This document shows, piece after piece, positions 1-11,461 of a DNA stretch of 64,000 nt. The first letter of the stretch is position 1; the number at the start of each line of letters is the position of its first letter. The translations under genes were made by a program, and so were the position numbers. This DNA is from Prinsepia uniflora (taxonomy: Eukaryota > Streptophyta > Magnoliopsida > Rosales > Rosaceae): positions 39,668,065-39,732,064 of the forward strand of contig CM064865.1 in NCBI GenBank assembly GCA_032719365.1, in the 5' to 3' direction. A model generated the notes under the pieces. That model was not told the origin of the DNA. It was given only the letters and a program-made list of their open reading frames with translations, and ran no database searches.

Positions 1-417
1 ACTGGTATTGAGTACGGGTTCTGGTCTATGTGGCCAGGTGATTATGTTTTCCCCTGTTTTGGCTTGAGAGCCTGGATTTGATACTTGTTATGTGATTTGG
101 CGGGAAAGCCGATGATTGTTATACATATGTTTTACCCTTTGCATGCATGGTTTGATAAACTGGAGGGTAAATGAGGTATTTTGAAATGCGTTTTAAATGA
201 TATTATTTTTGTCCACTCACACCTTTGTTTTTGATGACCCTCCAGGCCGTGGCACGACGTTCGGGCCTGATCGAGAGGCAGAGGCATGAGCGGAAATCAG
301 TGCAGTTATCCCTTGTCTGACATGTACTGAGGGTTAGTTTCAGGACTTCAATTGACTTGTCAGACAGGAGCAGGACTGGGCACGGTTATCAAAGTCGAGT
401 TAGGATGGGTCCTATCA
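1..417 (+). mobile_element. 3' end of a 5' LTR, Tekay/Del-type Ty3 element, subfamily A
   Basis: The window opens inside an LTR. The match to the LTR at 30899-33740 is visible: a GTCCACTCAC box, a pyrimidine-rich CCCTCCAG block, GAGGCAGAGGC repeats, and a closing run ending in GGGTCCTATCA at 417. A Met-tRNA primer site follows directly, so this is the 3' end of a 5' LTR on the plus strand. The rest of the LTR lies before the window. The element it served is cut off about 345 bases further on. Confidence 0.85.
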
Positions 418-420
418 AAT

Positions 421-432
421 TGGTATCAGAGC
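421..432 (+). other. Primer binding site (initiator Met tRNA)
   Basis: TGGTATCAGAGC, complementary to the 3' end of plant initiator Met tRNA, begins three bases after the LTR end. This is the standard primer site of Tekay and related chromoviruses. Confidence 0.9.
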
Positions 433-461
433 ATTTGGTTACTGACTTCTGTTGTTACGTC

Positions 462-762
462 ATGCCTCCGAGACGTGCGCCCCGTGCACGGCTTGAAGAT
501 GAGAGGGACGAGGATAGGGTTAGAGAAGGCCAAGATATTGAGAGAGCTCACCAGTTAGGAGCCACTGTGTTTCGTGGTGATTTGGGCCCGGATGGTGCCG
601 ATGATTGGATCACTCGTTTGGAAAGGATTTTTTATGTCATGAGATGTCCCCCATAGGACATAGTGTTATTAGCCACTTGTCTTTTGGAGGGCTATGCATA
701 TAGGTGGTGGCATGGTTTATAGCTGACTGGATGGCATGCCCATACATTGGGCACTCTAGATC
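462..762 (+). pseudogene. gag: Truncated gag of a Tekay-type element
   Basis: An ATG at 462, 30 bases after the primer site, opens a frame starting MPPRRAPRARLEDERD, with a basic N-terminus and then a gag motif (GATVFRGDLGPDGADDWITR). It is clearly related to the gag at 33840: both share the LGATVF, W-I-[TS]-R and RCPP blocks in order and start at a similar distance from the primer site. A stop interrupts it at 654-656. The same frame then continues with further gag-like residues (LLATCLLEGYAYRWWHG) and another stop. Similarity ends near 762, where the LTR end of the next element begins, so most of gag and all of pol are missing. Confidence 0.85.
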
Positions 763-883
763 CTGGCGCACTCTGAAAGCCCGAGAGGGCTAAGGTTGGT
801 ATTTCCCTTGTCTGACACTTCGTGTCAGACGGGATCTGGGTCGTCCCGCATTAATCTCGTTGGGATTCGGACGGGTCCTGACA
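763..883 (+). mobile_element. LARD-1: remnant of 5' LTR (last 120 bp)
   Basis: The last bases of a subfamily B LTR: a GATCCTGGCGCACTCTGA block, the hairpin GTCTGACAC-TTC-GTGTCAGAC (810-830) and the terminal GGGTCCTGACA. The left junction with the gag remnant has no visible target duplication, so the upstream 2.9 kb was probably deleted. This is the left end of the first non-coding derivative, which continues through two nested LTRs to 11461. Confidence 0.8.
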
Positions 884-885
884 GG

Positions 886-897
886 TGGTATCAGAGC
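886..897 (+). other. Primer binding site of LARD-1
   Basis: TGGTATCAGAGC, two bases after the LTR end at 883. Confidence 0.85.
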
Positions 898-2026
898 AGG
901 GTTACTCATGCTACCCTGACTTCTAGCGAAGTTTTGCGCTCAGAGTGATAAGAAGGTCGAGGATGTGATGTCTCAATGGGTTACAGTTTGTTATCAACCT
1001 GATAGTTAGGATGCCGGTACAATGGTTAGTAGGATTGAATCTTAGATCATCTTAGTTCGGCATTCGATGCTGGGGTTGCCATAGTTCTGTCGTGGTTGGC
1101 AGTGTGGGACCCTACGAAAGGATAAATGTAACAGTACTTTAGGGTTTTGATCGTGAGACGGTTAGTTGGGATCATCTCTCACGATGTTATAGGATCGGTT
1201 TTGACGACTGGTTAGGAGTTGTGATCATTGGATGGTCAGATTTTGTTAAGTTAGATGGATATGCTGCCGGGAGGAACCGGGTTCGAGAAATCCTAGTTGA
1301 ACTGACGGTAGGATTGGATTGACGTCCTTACGAGGTCGGGACCGCGAGGTCGGTTGGATTTGTGGAGAGTACTGCCTTCTGCATTTGGGTTCCGATGAAC
1401 CCTAGGGTGTGATCGTGGAACCCTAAGGTAGGATGTATGGTTCGAAAAGGTGAGTATCCGAGTAGTTTGCTTTGGCGACTTTTCGGAGTCGAGACCTTCG
1501 GTCGGTCTAGTCAATTCAGATTTAGTGATGGGACTGCAATCCGCAGTCGAGGTTGTAGTAATCGGTTAGACCTAGTTGGTTGTTGTATTACTCTAGCTGT
1601 GATAGATTGTGGGTGCAGCTAAGGTCATGGGCGACCTGGTAGACGACATTGGTTGAGTTGACTTACGACTGGTTAGAGATTGGTTGGACAGGTTACCAGG
1701 GTTAGTACCTGTCGATGGAATCCTAGAGTGGGGATACAAAGTAGTTAGTACAGGGGATTGATTCCGTTGGATGCGGAGTCTCGATAGCGATGTCTGGTGG
1801 TTGGGTCTGCACGAGTTTGTGGCAGGCACTACTACTGAGAGTGCTTGTAGTAACGGTTGTTGAGAATCGAGGGACGTTTAGGGAACGTTTCCTTTTCTTG
1901 GTTGAGTTGTCACGGTGACTGTATCGAGAGTTGTTGGGTACGAGAGCGGCAGAGTTCCTCCAATCTGAGCAGAGTTACGGGGTCGTCGCTCGGTACGAGC
2001 GGAGATCCAGGGTTTTCATATTCGCA
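898..2026 (+). mobile_element. LARD-1 non-coding internal domain, first part
   Basis: No credible reading frame. The stretch matches, in the same order, the leader-like sequence after the primer sites at 18145 and 49006 and the reverse strand before 59511. Shared landmarks are the GTCGAGGATGTGAT block, the TCGTGAGACGGTTAGTTGGGATC block and the GTGGCAGGCACTACT block. Presence in four elements between primer site and 3' LTR shows it is the element's own internal domain and not captured flank. A solo LTR interrupts it at 2032. Confidence 0.8.
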
Positions 2027-3039
2027 CACTGTTTCAGGACCGGCCCCGAATCCAATGGGATTAACGTGGGACCCGCCTGATCCCGTCTGACACGAAGTGT
2101 CAGACCATAGAAAATTCCATCTCTAGCCCTCGCCGGGGCTGTCAGAGTGCATCAGGAGCGTAGGAGGAGGGGAGTGATGTCTCGTCTCTGCTACAGCCTG
2201 CATCCGCAATCAACCTGAAGGGCATTAAAACATGAAAACTGTGAGTGGACAAAAATAAAATTTTCTTTAAAAACATTTTAGCATAAATATTTTTATGCCC
2301 TTCATAAATACATACGCATGCATTCAAAAACCATTTATCAAAACTTTTATAAAACCATTTGTCAACATTCTCAAAACCTTTCAAGGGATCATGCCCCGCC
2401 CCATAAACCGTCATGACCTGTATATCCATTTGGGTCCCCGACCCGAAATCACACTTAACAACCATAAATCAAAACATGGGAACTCAGCCCCAAATCATGT
2501 CACTTGGGTCTCAGCCCAAAACCATTTCCCAAAATATCAAATACGTGATCTCCTCCCCAAATCACTTTCTAAATCATAAAACACAGGGTCTCCGCCCTCA
2601 AATCACTTTTCTGTAAATCTCATACGTACTCGGACGTATAACCCATCATAGGCACTTCCGGAGAAGATGCCAACTCGGGGCACACAGCCCCTAGGGAACA
2701 CATCCCCGATATAGTCACGATGTCATCATATCTATCTAGTGTGCACACTACTCGGGGTCTCACTCTGAGTCTTCTCCCAGAAATCTCCATCTGGGAGGCT
2801 CAATCTCTGGATCTAGTCTGAGCTCTCTCTCTAGATCTAGTCCACATATCTGTCCGGAATCTGGTCCGGGACCACAACATATTTCGTAACCTGCACTCCT
2901 AGAACGGGATCCCTATGGGGATACCCATTCTGGTCTGTGGAACGTGACTCTCCAGGTCGACGTCTGGAGTAGACCATATAATCAATATGGAGGGTTTCAT
3001 ATGTTTTCAAATACTTTCTTTCTTTCTCAAATACATTTC

Positions 3040-3480
3040 TCAATTGGGTCTCCTACCCGATTCATTTCAATAGGATTCCTCGAATCCGATTCAATTCCAT
3101 TTTACAGGCCTCGGCCTAAATCCACAGTTCAACTGGGTCTCATGCCCAAATTCTCATTTCACAAACTAAACTGGGGCTCAAGCCCGATAACACGAGTAAC
3201 TGGGCCTTAAGCCCGAACCACAACTCAATGGGACCTCAAGTCCGATTTTACAACCAATTGGACCCTAAGCCCGATATCTCAACTAAATGGGTCTCAGGCC
3301 TGATATCATAAATCAACGGGGCCTCAAGCCCGATAGTACACCTAACTGGGCCTCAAACCCAAATCGTAAACCAACTGGGCCTTCGGCCCGATCGTATAAC
3401 ACAAATGGACCCTAGGTCTGATTCCTCGTTGAATCAAATGGACTCCAAGTCCGAGAGTTTGTAAATAAAATGGGTCTGAT
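3040..3480. repeat. Array of short covarying hairpins, period about 32-34 bp
   Basis: About a dozen loosely spaced units, each TGGG-pyrimidine-rich-CCCGA. The arms remain complementary while their bases change: GGGC/GCCC in several, GGAC/GTCC in others, GGGT in others with partial pairing, each around a loop such as CTCAA or CTTAA. It lies in the 3' half of the solo LTR. The LTR at 15176 carries the same arrangement at 16884-17120. Confidence 0.75.
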
Positions 3481-4611
3481 GCTCGAGTTCATGTTTCCAA
3501 ATCCAAAATCCATTTACTAAACCCTCTAAAACCTAGAAAGTATATGCATCGTGTAAAACCATAAATCTCGAAATACGTGACAATACGTAAATCCTAGGCT
3601 ACCACAAACAATTGCACTCATGGCAACACAAAATATATAATAAAACAATTATAAAACATTTATGCATGCATCGAATTCTAAAGAAAGGTCCACTCACAGA
3701 CCGTCCGAAGCCGCGCCTCGATACACATGCCATAACCGTCTCCCGGGTCAAACGTCGCCTCCGGGATTCGCGAACCTGTCCAAATTAATTTAGAGGGTTA
3801 CTAACTACCTTATTAACCTCCTACCAAAGCCCCGTAATTTTTCGGAACTTTTAACTATTTTTAAACCGATCCTAAACCTTCTGATAGACCGAAACCTATT
3901 GAAACGATATCCGATCGACGCGAGACCAGTCCCAAAATGTTCGTTACATCGAATAGAAGATTTCATATGTTGAACACTTCCCCAAATTACTGTTCACGCG
4001 CCCCAAGAAGGCTCAGAACACTATTCATCATCCCTAACCTCCAGCTGAACCGGTTCACTGTTCACGGCACTGTGTTGAACCAGCGTGCCCGGTTCAGTGG
4101 TTTTCCTCCCCTATTTTGGTCCGATTACAACCCTAATTAATCCTATAATTCCTATTTCTTCATTTTCTACTCATTAAAACAACCTAAATTCGTTCAAATC
4201 CCATGGTTCCATTTTGAACCATACGGTTCAAGGTTCCCAAAACCTCTCATGGCTTCCACAGCCATCCAACTACCACACAAACCTTCTTAATACCTTCCTA
4301 ATAACCTAAAAACCACTTCCTAATCACCCAAAACAGCCCATAATGCAAGAATCGAAAATATTGGAAAATGGGCCTAACCGTGCACTTCTCGGGTTCTCCT
4401 CCTTCCAGCCACCGTGCACGGCGGTTCTGGCCATCCAGGCCGGCCACCAACATCCTCAGTCCTCCTCTCACTCTCATGGTTCCTCAGATGGCCATGTTTG
4501 AAGGTTTGGATTGGATTGGTTTGGTTTCAAAAGGGTGAGATCGGTTTGGTGGGTTTGGTTTTCACGAACAAAGAAATGGGGGATGCATGAATCAATTTGG
4601 GTGGGCAATGG

Positions 4612-4645
4612 ATGGATGACAAGTTTCATTCATCCATTGGGACTG
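4612..4645. repeat. Decayed copy of the long LTR palindrome
   Basis: A diverged copy of the 16-bp-arm inverted repeat that is perfect at 6077-6110, here with several mismatches around the central ACAAGT. Confidence 0.6.
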
Positions 4646-5146
4646 CCCCAAAATATCTGGGCCCACTTAAGTCCAAAAGTCATCCGTTTCGTAAATCGTG
4701 CAATAGTACCTTCGTACTTCCGTGAACCGTAACTTCTCCGTCGAACGTCCGAATTCGACGTGCCGCCTGTCTACAGATTCGTATCGTCCTCATCTACGTA
4801 ACGGTCTTAGGCCCTCGGCCATCGGACCTCTCGGGTTAAAAGTCAACTTTTAACCCAAATTACCAAAATGCCCTTGAACTTCCAAACGTCATAACTTTTT
4901 CCTCGGACGTCAGAATCGACCGTGCCACTTGTCTATGAACTCGTGACGTCGCGAACTACGTCACAGTCATCGGCTAAAGTCTATTTGACCGTCTGAACGA
5001 AAATTCAACGATTCACCCATTCTAGGGGCAAAATCGTCATTTCGCCCGAACGTCCGCTAATCCTCGTCTAATCCGCGATTAGTCTCACTAATTCGTAATT
5101 AATCCTTAATTAATCCCGTTAATTTGGGACGGGTCGTTACACACTG

Positions 5147-5792
5147 TGTGTGCTAGTGTTGATGTTAATGTGCTGTTGCTGGTGCCGGTGTTTGTGATGA
5201 CAATGAGTCACGAGCCGGGATGTGACTTCGTGGAGATGGGCACATGTTCGGTATCTGTGGTTCGACAGTGGATCACGGATTGGGTTAGACTGGTTACAGA
5301 CACGTGGTTGATGTCCGAGTGTGTTGGTTCCGACATGGTTGGAACTTCGGGATCGAGAAAGATTGAGATTGAGGTGACGAGAAGAGTACGGGTTTTCTGC
5401 ACTGGTAATGGGTATTTCGAAGTCATTTTGGGTGACTTCTCAGGTTCTGCCATGGCAGATGATGGCAGGTGATATCTGTTGTCACAAGTACATTGGTCGT
5501 GTATTGGTTGGTGGACCCGAGAATTGTCTTGGGTCATCAACAGGAGTTGAGTTTTTCGAAGTAGGTGAAGAAGGTTTCTCATTTTCTGCTTGGTGGTAGA
5601 CGGTGTTGGTTTACATGGCATGGTGAGTGCAGCGAGTTTTGTTACATTCACGTAGCATGGATTTTGTTGTCATCGGCTTGGATCATCCTTGATTTTCCTA
5701 GGTGGAATGACAAGGATCGATACGAGGAAATTGGAGAGAACCCATACCAACTGGCATCCAATCTCACGCCCACTCACGCCCACTCACGCCCA
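5147..5792 (+). mobile_element. LARD-1 internal domain, second part
   Basis: It continues the domain interrupted at 2031, beginning with a GTGCTGGTGCCGGTG-like trinucleotide run also found at 50340-50450. It ends in three direct copies of CTCACGCCCA (about 5763-5792). At about 5793 the sequence switches abruptly into the middle of an LTR, so the polypurine tract and the first few hundred bases of the 3' LTR are deleted. No coding frame. Confidence 0.75.
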
Positions 5793-6750
5793 CCGACATT
5801 CGAGGAAGAAGTTATGATTTTCGGAAGTTCATGGGTATTTTGGTAATTTGGTTGAATAGGGGCAGAAAGTTGACTTTTGACCTGGGAGGTCCAATGGCTG
5901 AGAGCCGATGACTGTTACGTAGATCAGGACGATACGAATAAATAGACAAGTGGCACGTCGAATTCGGACATTCGACGGCGAAGTTACGGTTAACGGAAGT
6001 TTCGGGTCACTATTGCTCGATTTACGAAACGGGGAGCTTTTATATTCAAGTGGGCCCTAGATATTTTAAATTGACCCAATGGATGAGTGACAAGTGTCAC
6101 TCATCCATTGCTCATTGCTTCCCATACATGCATCGACCATTCCCTTGTTTCATACAACCAAACCCAAACCAGATCTCACCATTCTCCATCTCTGTACACC
6201 CCAATCTCTTCCCCCTTCACTTGGTTCAATCTGAGGATGAGGCAGAGAGTGGATGAGGACTGAGGGAGACTGCGGGATGGCCTGAACCGCGGTGGATGGC
6301 GGTGTGGAGGAGGCAAACCCGACAAAGGTATCAGTTTGGCCATTTTTCCATTTATTTTCGATTTGTGCTATTATGGACGGTTTTGGATGGTTGGGTAAGG
6401 ATTGTTAGGTTACTAGTGATGTAATATGATGGTTTTGGTGGTGGTTCACGGCCAAGGAGGCCCTAGGAAAGAAATGGAAAAACTTGGACCGTGGGATTCA
6501 AATTGAACCATGGGATTTAGGTAGTTTTTTTTTAGGTTTCTTGATAGGAAATTACAAAAAAAAGGAAGATTGGAATTGAAAAGGAGAAGATTGGATGAAA
6601 AATGGGGGAGAAACCAAGTCAGACTGGTCACGCCGGTCCAGCTGGACCAGACTGCATAGAACTGGCCGGTTCGGACCAGCTAGAGGTTGAAGATAGTGCA
6701 ATAGTTTCTTGGCGCGGGAGGCCCTTGCATAGCCGTTTCTCGGGGCACGT
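5793..6750 (+). mobile_element. LARD-1 3' LTR, middle part (5'-truncated)
   Basis: LTR body from the CCGACATTCGAGG block onward, matching 40180-40470. It contains the long palindrome, and a G-rich block (GGCGGTGTGGAGG) before the next insertion. Another LTR interrupts it at 6751, and the body resumes at 9769. Confidence 0.75.
6077..6110. repeat. Perfect 16-bp-arm palindrome of the LTR
   Basis: CAATGGATGAGTGACA, spacer AG, then the exact reverse complement. Copies occur at the equivalent LTR position at about 15686, 40459, 46532 and 51019 on plus, and at about 4612, 55705 and 62007 on the reverse strand. Confidence 0.95.
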
Positions 6751-8956
6751 TGTAACAGACCGTCCTGGAAACCGGGATTAGATTAGTGGTTAATGACAAA
6801 TTAGTAAGTTAATCGGTGATTAGTTGGGTGCTTTCGGATGGACAATGCAAAATGATAGTTTTGCCCCTAGAATGGGCATAAATGTTGACTTTTTGTTTGG
6901 GCGGTCAAATGGACATTGACCGATGACCGTGACATAGTTCAGGACGTCACGAGTTCATAGACAGGTGGCACGTCTGATTCCAACATCCGAGAAGGAAGTT
7001 ATGATGTTCGGAAGTTCAGGGGCAATTCGGTAATTTGGTTAAAAAGGGCAATTTGTTGACTTTTCATATGACATGGACTTTTCACGTATTTCAAGGAATG
7101 TTAGTTAGGTCTCGATGCCCTGAGTACAATGACAAGTGGCATGCCGTTATCAGACGACGAGCGGTTGAGTTACAAGTCTAATTATGTGAAGGACAAAATG
7201 GTAATTTAAGCATTAGGGGTAAAATGGTCTTTTGGGAAACCTTTGGTATGTGTGAGAAATTAGATGGGGACATCTGTCCCTAAGGAACTGGATATTTTCA
7301 CCAGGTGAAGGGAGATGTGGACACTTGGCCCTTTTCTAGTTGGTTCTAGCTAAATCAAGAAAGTGTGATCGATTAAATAAGAGAAACAGAGACAGTGAGG
7401 GTACTCGTGCACGATTTGAAGGGAAAAACAAGGAACCTTGAGAAACCATCTTCACAATTCCTTCCATCTTTCACTTGTTGACCATGGATTGTAAAGAAAA
7501 GTGAGAAACTGACGATGAGGATTAGGTTGATACCACTGCCGAGGGTCGTCGTGCACGATGGAGGTAAGAACCATGACCACTAGTTTTAAACCCGATTTTT
7601 GTTAGTTTGTTTTAGTGTTTAATACGCTAATTAATTATTGGGACGGAGTTGTGGAGGTTTTTACGAGTGGACCAAGCTTGATTTTGAAGCTCGCCGTGGC
7701 TGGTAGCTGTGAAACCCGAAAAATGGGTGAGCATTACTTTGAAATGGCAAGTCGCGTGTTGTTGGTTTTCTTTCGAATTGGTTAATCAAGGAAGCTTTTG
7801 GATGTTGCTAGGGTCTTGTTAGACTTGGATGGAAGGACAGAGATAGCCAGAGTCATGAGAATAGGGAAGGAGAACTTGACGGCTTGAAGGATGATCGGGA
7901 AGGTAACCCCTAGGCTTTGTTTCTCACTTTTGAAATCGTGGATCGATTGCTTAGGATAGGACGACACTAATTGGATTAAAAAGGGATGAAAATGACCTAG
8001 AATTGGACAAAAACCGCTCACGCCAGTTCACGGCTGGACCGGGTTTGCAGAACCGGTCTGAACCGGTTGAACACGGGTTGAAGCTGATGAATAGTGCTAG
8101 CATGTGGCTCCCACGCACAGCCCCTTTGGGCAGAGCATGAGGGCGCGTGATGCTTCTAATGGGGAAGTGTTCAACATGTGAAATGATGTAATCGATGTAA
8201 CGAACATTTTGGCACTGGTTTCGAGTCAATCAGACATCGTCTCGATATGTTTCGGGTTGTCCGAAGGTTTTAGGGTTCGGTTAAAATAGTTAAAAATTCA
8301 GAAAAATTACGGGGCTTTAGTATAAACTTTATGAAGTGTTTAGTGACCTTATTATAGGATTTGGACAGGTTCGGGGAAGCCGGTGATAGGGATTATCCAG
8401 GAAAGGTTTATGTGCGCGCGTATCGAGGCGACGACGCTAATGGTCTGTGAGTGGACTTTGCTTTCAAACTTAGGATGCATGCATATATGTTTTATATGTT
8501 TTCTATACGCGATTCTATGATTTTGATTATGATCTTGATGATTTACGATTTTGCACGTATTTCGAGATTATTACATATTTGCACGTTTTACGAGGCTTCC
8601 ATTTCTATTGTGATTTGAGCATGATTTTGATGATTTGACTTCGGGATTTGAAATATGATTTGATTTCAAGGATTTGAAATGGATTTCGGAAAAGTGATTT
8701 CGGGCTTGGAGCCTTGTTCATGTGATTTCGGAAATGAGATTTCGATTTTGCAACTGGATTTCAGAAACGATGTTTTGGATTCGGTTTTGAAACTTGAAAG
8801 GGAAAGTCTGAAATTGGGTTCGGGATGATGGTTCCGGATGCTATCTTACGGAATCATTGTTGCGAATTCAGATGTGGATATTCTATGGTTTTTATTTGAT
8901 TGAAAAATGGTTTTGGGTTTAAAAACCCGGAAAAAGAAAAGAAAAATCACTGGATC

Positions 8957-9175
8957 TGGTTTTGAGTTAAAGACTCGGTTGATTGACGGGGGGAGAGCCC
9001 TGGATTGATATGGTTTGAGTTTAAAGACTCGGTATATGTTTTGAGTTTAAAGACTCGGTTATGATACCCCCCCCCCCCCCCCTCGCGAGGCCTATTGATT
9101 GTGTTTTGAGTTTAAAGACTAGTCGATATCTCGGGAAGGCCTGATTATGCGCATAGTTTTGAGTTTAAAGACTCG
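8957..9175. repeat. TTTAAAG-loop hairpin repeats
   Basis: GAGTTAAAGACTC once and GAGTTTAAAGACTC several times, each able to fold as GAGT/ACTC. In the LTR at 30899 the same repeats also occur with GGGT/ACCC arms. Confidence 0.8.
9067..9082. repeat. Poly-C run (16 C)
   Basis: Uninterrupted C16 inside LTR 6751-9768, where the related LTR at 30899 has CCCCC (GATACCCCCGAGGCC). It is either an expansion or a base-calling artefact. Confidence 0.9.
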
Positions 9176-9768
9176 GGGCGCACTTGAGACCCAGCAAACT
9201 CGCATGATTGATATTTTCACTGGTTTTCAGATGTTTTGGGTAGTGCTCCCGATGAACTAGTTTTGATGAGTTTTGGGACTGAGTTCCCGTACTTTGAGAT
9301 TGATTTGTGATTTTGGGCTGAGGCCCAAGATTTGAATTGCGGATTTGAGGAAATAAATGATTCTGGTTTTCATTGATGATTTTGGTTATGAAATGGTTTC
9401 ATGACATGGATTTTATATGCATGCATTGGTTTTTGCGTGGAGGGTAAAATGTCTTTCTGCTAAATTGTTTTATGAAAGTACTATTTATTTTTTGTGCACT
9501 CACAGTCTTTTCATGTTTTTGATACCATCCAAGTTGTTTTGGTGCGGGCTATTGATAAAAAGGGACGGACACATAACACACGCGATCCACAGTAGAGTCT
9601 GCGCGCTCTGGGAATGTCCGGACTTTTGGACGGTGCGTTTGGAAATCCTTTGTCCGACTTACGTGTCACACGGGGGTTGGACGTCGGTTTAGCCTTCGTG
9701 TCATGCGTAAGTTAGACGGGAGCAGGACTTAGCCCATAATCCCGGGGGATTGAGGGTGGGTCCTGACA

Positions 9769-11461
9769 TGGGCGTGATCCACATTTTGGGGATGTGTTCA
9801 ACATTTGAAATCATCTATTCGATGTAACGAACATTTTGGGACTGGTTTCGTGTCGATCGGACATCCTTTCGATAGGTTTTGGGGTGTCCGAAGGTTTAGG
9901 ATCGACTTTAAAAATACTTAAAAATTCCAAACAATTAAGGGGTTTTAGGGAAAGGTTAATAAGGTAGTTAGTAACCTTCTAAAGTGATTTGGACAGGTTT
10001 GGGAGTCCTGATGATGACGATTGGCTCAGGAGAACCGTATGGCACGCGTATCGAGGCGGCAGCTCGGACGGTCTGTGAGTGGACCTTGTTTTCTAAATTG
10101 GTGCATGTATAAATGTTTATTATATGTTTTAATACCTGTTTGGTGATGCCATGAGTGCATTTGTGTGTGGTTACGTATTTGCACGTATTTCGAGGTTTTG
10201 GCCTTATACGGTGCCTATACGGGTTTGTACTTTCTTTGTTGGTTTAAATGAAATGGTTTTGGATTCCAAAATGATAAACTCGGGCATGAGACCCATTTGG
10301 TTTTGTCTCGGGCATTTAGCCCTATTGGTGACCTACGGGTCTGGATCGTGGTCGTGGCGAGTGCTTTGTACACGGCGACGGACGATACGACGCTCGCCTT
10401 TGGACTGGGATATGTTCCTTCCGGAGAGGTCACGATGAACGATCTGTGGTCGGGCAGCCGATGGAGGCTCGACTTCGAAGTGCTTACGGTTCAGGATATT
10501 GATCGGTGTTAAGTGCACCATGATCTAGAGGTGGTCGCGTCAGTTGATACGTTCACGACGACATACTGGGATTGAAAGAGGTCCTGGACGGATGGTTGCA
10601 CGCATCACTACGATCGTAGTCGTGACTGACCCTAAGATATCGAGCACCATGCCCAATTACTTTACGTTTATGTTTTCATGTCGGGGACACTAAATGGATT
10701 ACCAGGTTAATGACGGTTTATGGGGACCGGGCATGAATCCTTTGAAAGGTTTTAAGGATGTTTCTTATATATATATATATATATATATATTCATATACCT
10801 TCCTTTTATTGGAATGTCTCCTCTGGGGAGGGTCCTTGGCCTGGATACTAACTGAGTGGAGGCACCCCCGTCAGGTACCTTACTCTCAAGAGGGCTTGGA
10901 TTATAACCTCAGGGAGGGTCATTTATCTACGGACATTGACCTGGGTGGACCCTTAGAGACTTGGGCTTGCGACCCCGGGTAGCACGCGCGTAGCTTTGGA
11001 AACCGTGATAGGATTGGTTGTGTGATTTATATGTATATATGATATATGATATATGATGTGTACAGGTTTTGGGCTGAGTCCCACATGGATTTGGGCAGTG
11101 GCCCGTATGGTTGGTTTCGGTTATGGTTTTGGACTTAGTTCCCACATATGGTTCCTTTGGTTAAACGGTTTTTGAATGCATGCAGGCTTTTTAGTGAAGG
11201 GTACAAATGTCTTCGTTAAAATGTTTTTATAAATGATTTGTTTTTTCCACTCACAGCTTTTAATGTTTTGACTGCCCTTCAGGTTGACAGTAGATGCGGA
11301 CTGTAGCAGAGACCAATATATCATATACCTCCTCCGGATCCTGGCGCACTCTGAAAGTCCAAGAGGGCTAAGGTTGGAATTTCCCTTGTCTGACACTTCG
11401 TGTCAGATGGGATGAGGGTCGTCCCGCGTTAATCCCAAAGGGATTGGGACGGGTCCTGTCA
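9769..11461 (+). mobile_element. LARD-1 3' LTR, last part
   Basis: The LTR body resumes with GTGTTCAACATTTGAAATC and runs through GTGAGTGGAC (about 10074), one copy of the hairpin unit GACGGTTTATGGGGACCG (about 10713), the CTCCTCTGGGGAGGG block, the CCTTCAG block (about 11281), the terminal hairpin (11388-11408) and GGGTCCTGTCA at 11461. A (TA)n microsatellite lies at 10766-10790. The reverse-strand Tat derivative begins immediately after. Confidence 0.8.

Larger units (their letters stand above)
2032..5141 (-). mobile_element. Solo LTR, Tekay-type, minus orientation
   Basis: A full-length LTR (3110 bp) lying backwards inside the LARD-1 internal domain. On the plus strand it reads from the terminal CAGGACCGGCCCC and hairpin 2085-2105 to GGGACGGGTCGTTACA at 5141. 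Five-base target duplications CACTG (2027-2031 and 5142-5146) flank it, and the interrupted sequence resumes beyond them as in the copy at 50325. The left terminus is TT, not TG, one substitution from consensus. There is no internal domain or second LTR, so it is a recombined solo LTR. Confidence 0.9.
6751..9768 (+). mobile_element. Probable solo LTR, Tekay-type subfamily C
   Basis: 3018 bp beginning TGTAACAGACCGTCC and ending GGGTGGGTCCTGACA, so it has TG...CA ends. It has the family landmarks: the GACTTTTTG/GTGACATAG blocks, GTGAGTGGAC at about 8449, GAGTTTAAAGACTC hairpins (9007-9175) and a long terminal hairpin (9651-9712). No primer site follows. Instead the interrupted LTR resumes on both sides. 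The flanking five bases (CACGT and TGGGC) do not match, so the duplication has decayed or been lost. Confidence 0.8.

Noticed and set aside
3040..3480. CRISPR-like array
   Set aside because: The spacing is regular but the units are diverged mini-hairpins with similar spacers in a plant LTR; no cas genes and no exact repeats.
5208..5651. 147-codon minus-strand frame
   Set aside because: Lies in the non-coding LARD interior on the wrong strand, and is broken in the other copies (for example 57941-58222).
6077..6110. The palindrome as a microRNA gene
   Set aside because: The loop is only two bases and the arms 16 bp, too short for a usual plant miRNA precursor.
6746..9773. Target duplication around LTR 6751-9768
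   Set aside because: Left CACGT and right TGGGC do not match, so I did not claim one.
10766..10790. (TA)n tracts here and at about 48218-48243 as promoters
   Set aside because: They are microsatellites at the same LTR point with variable length, well after the likely upstream region.
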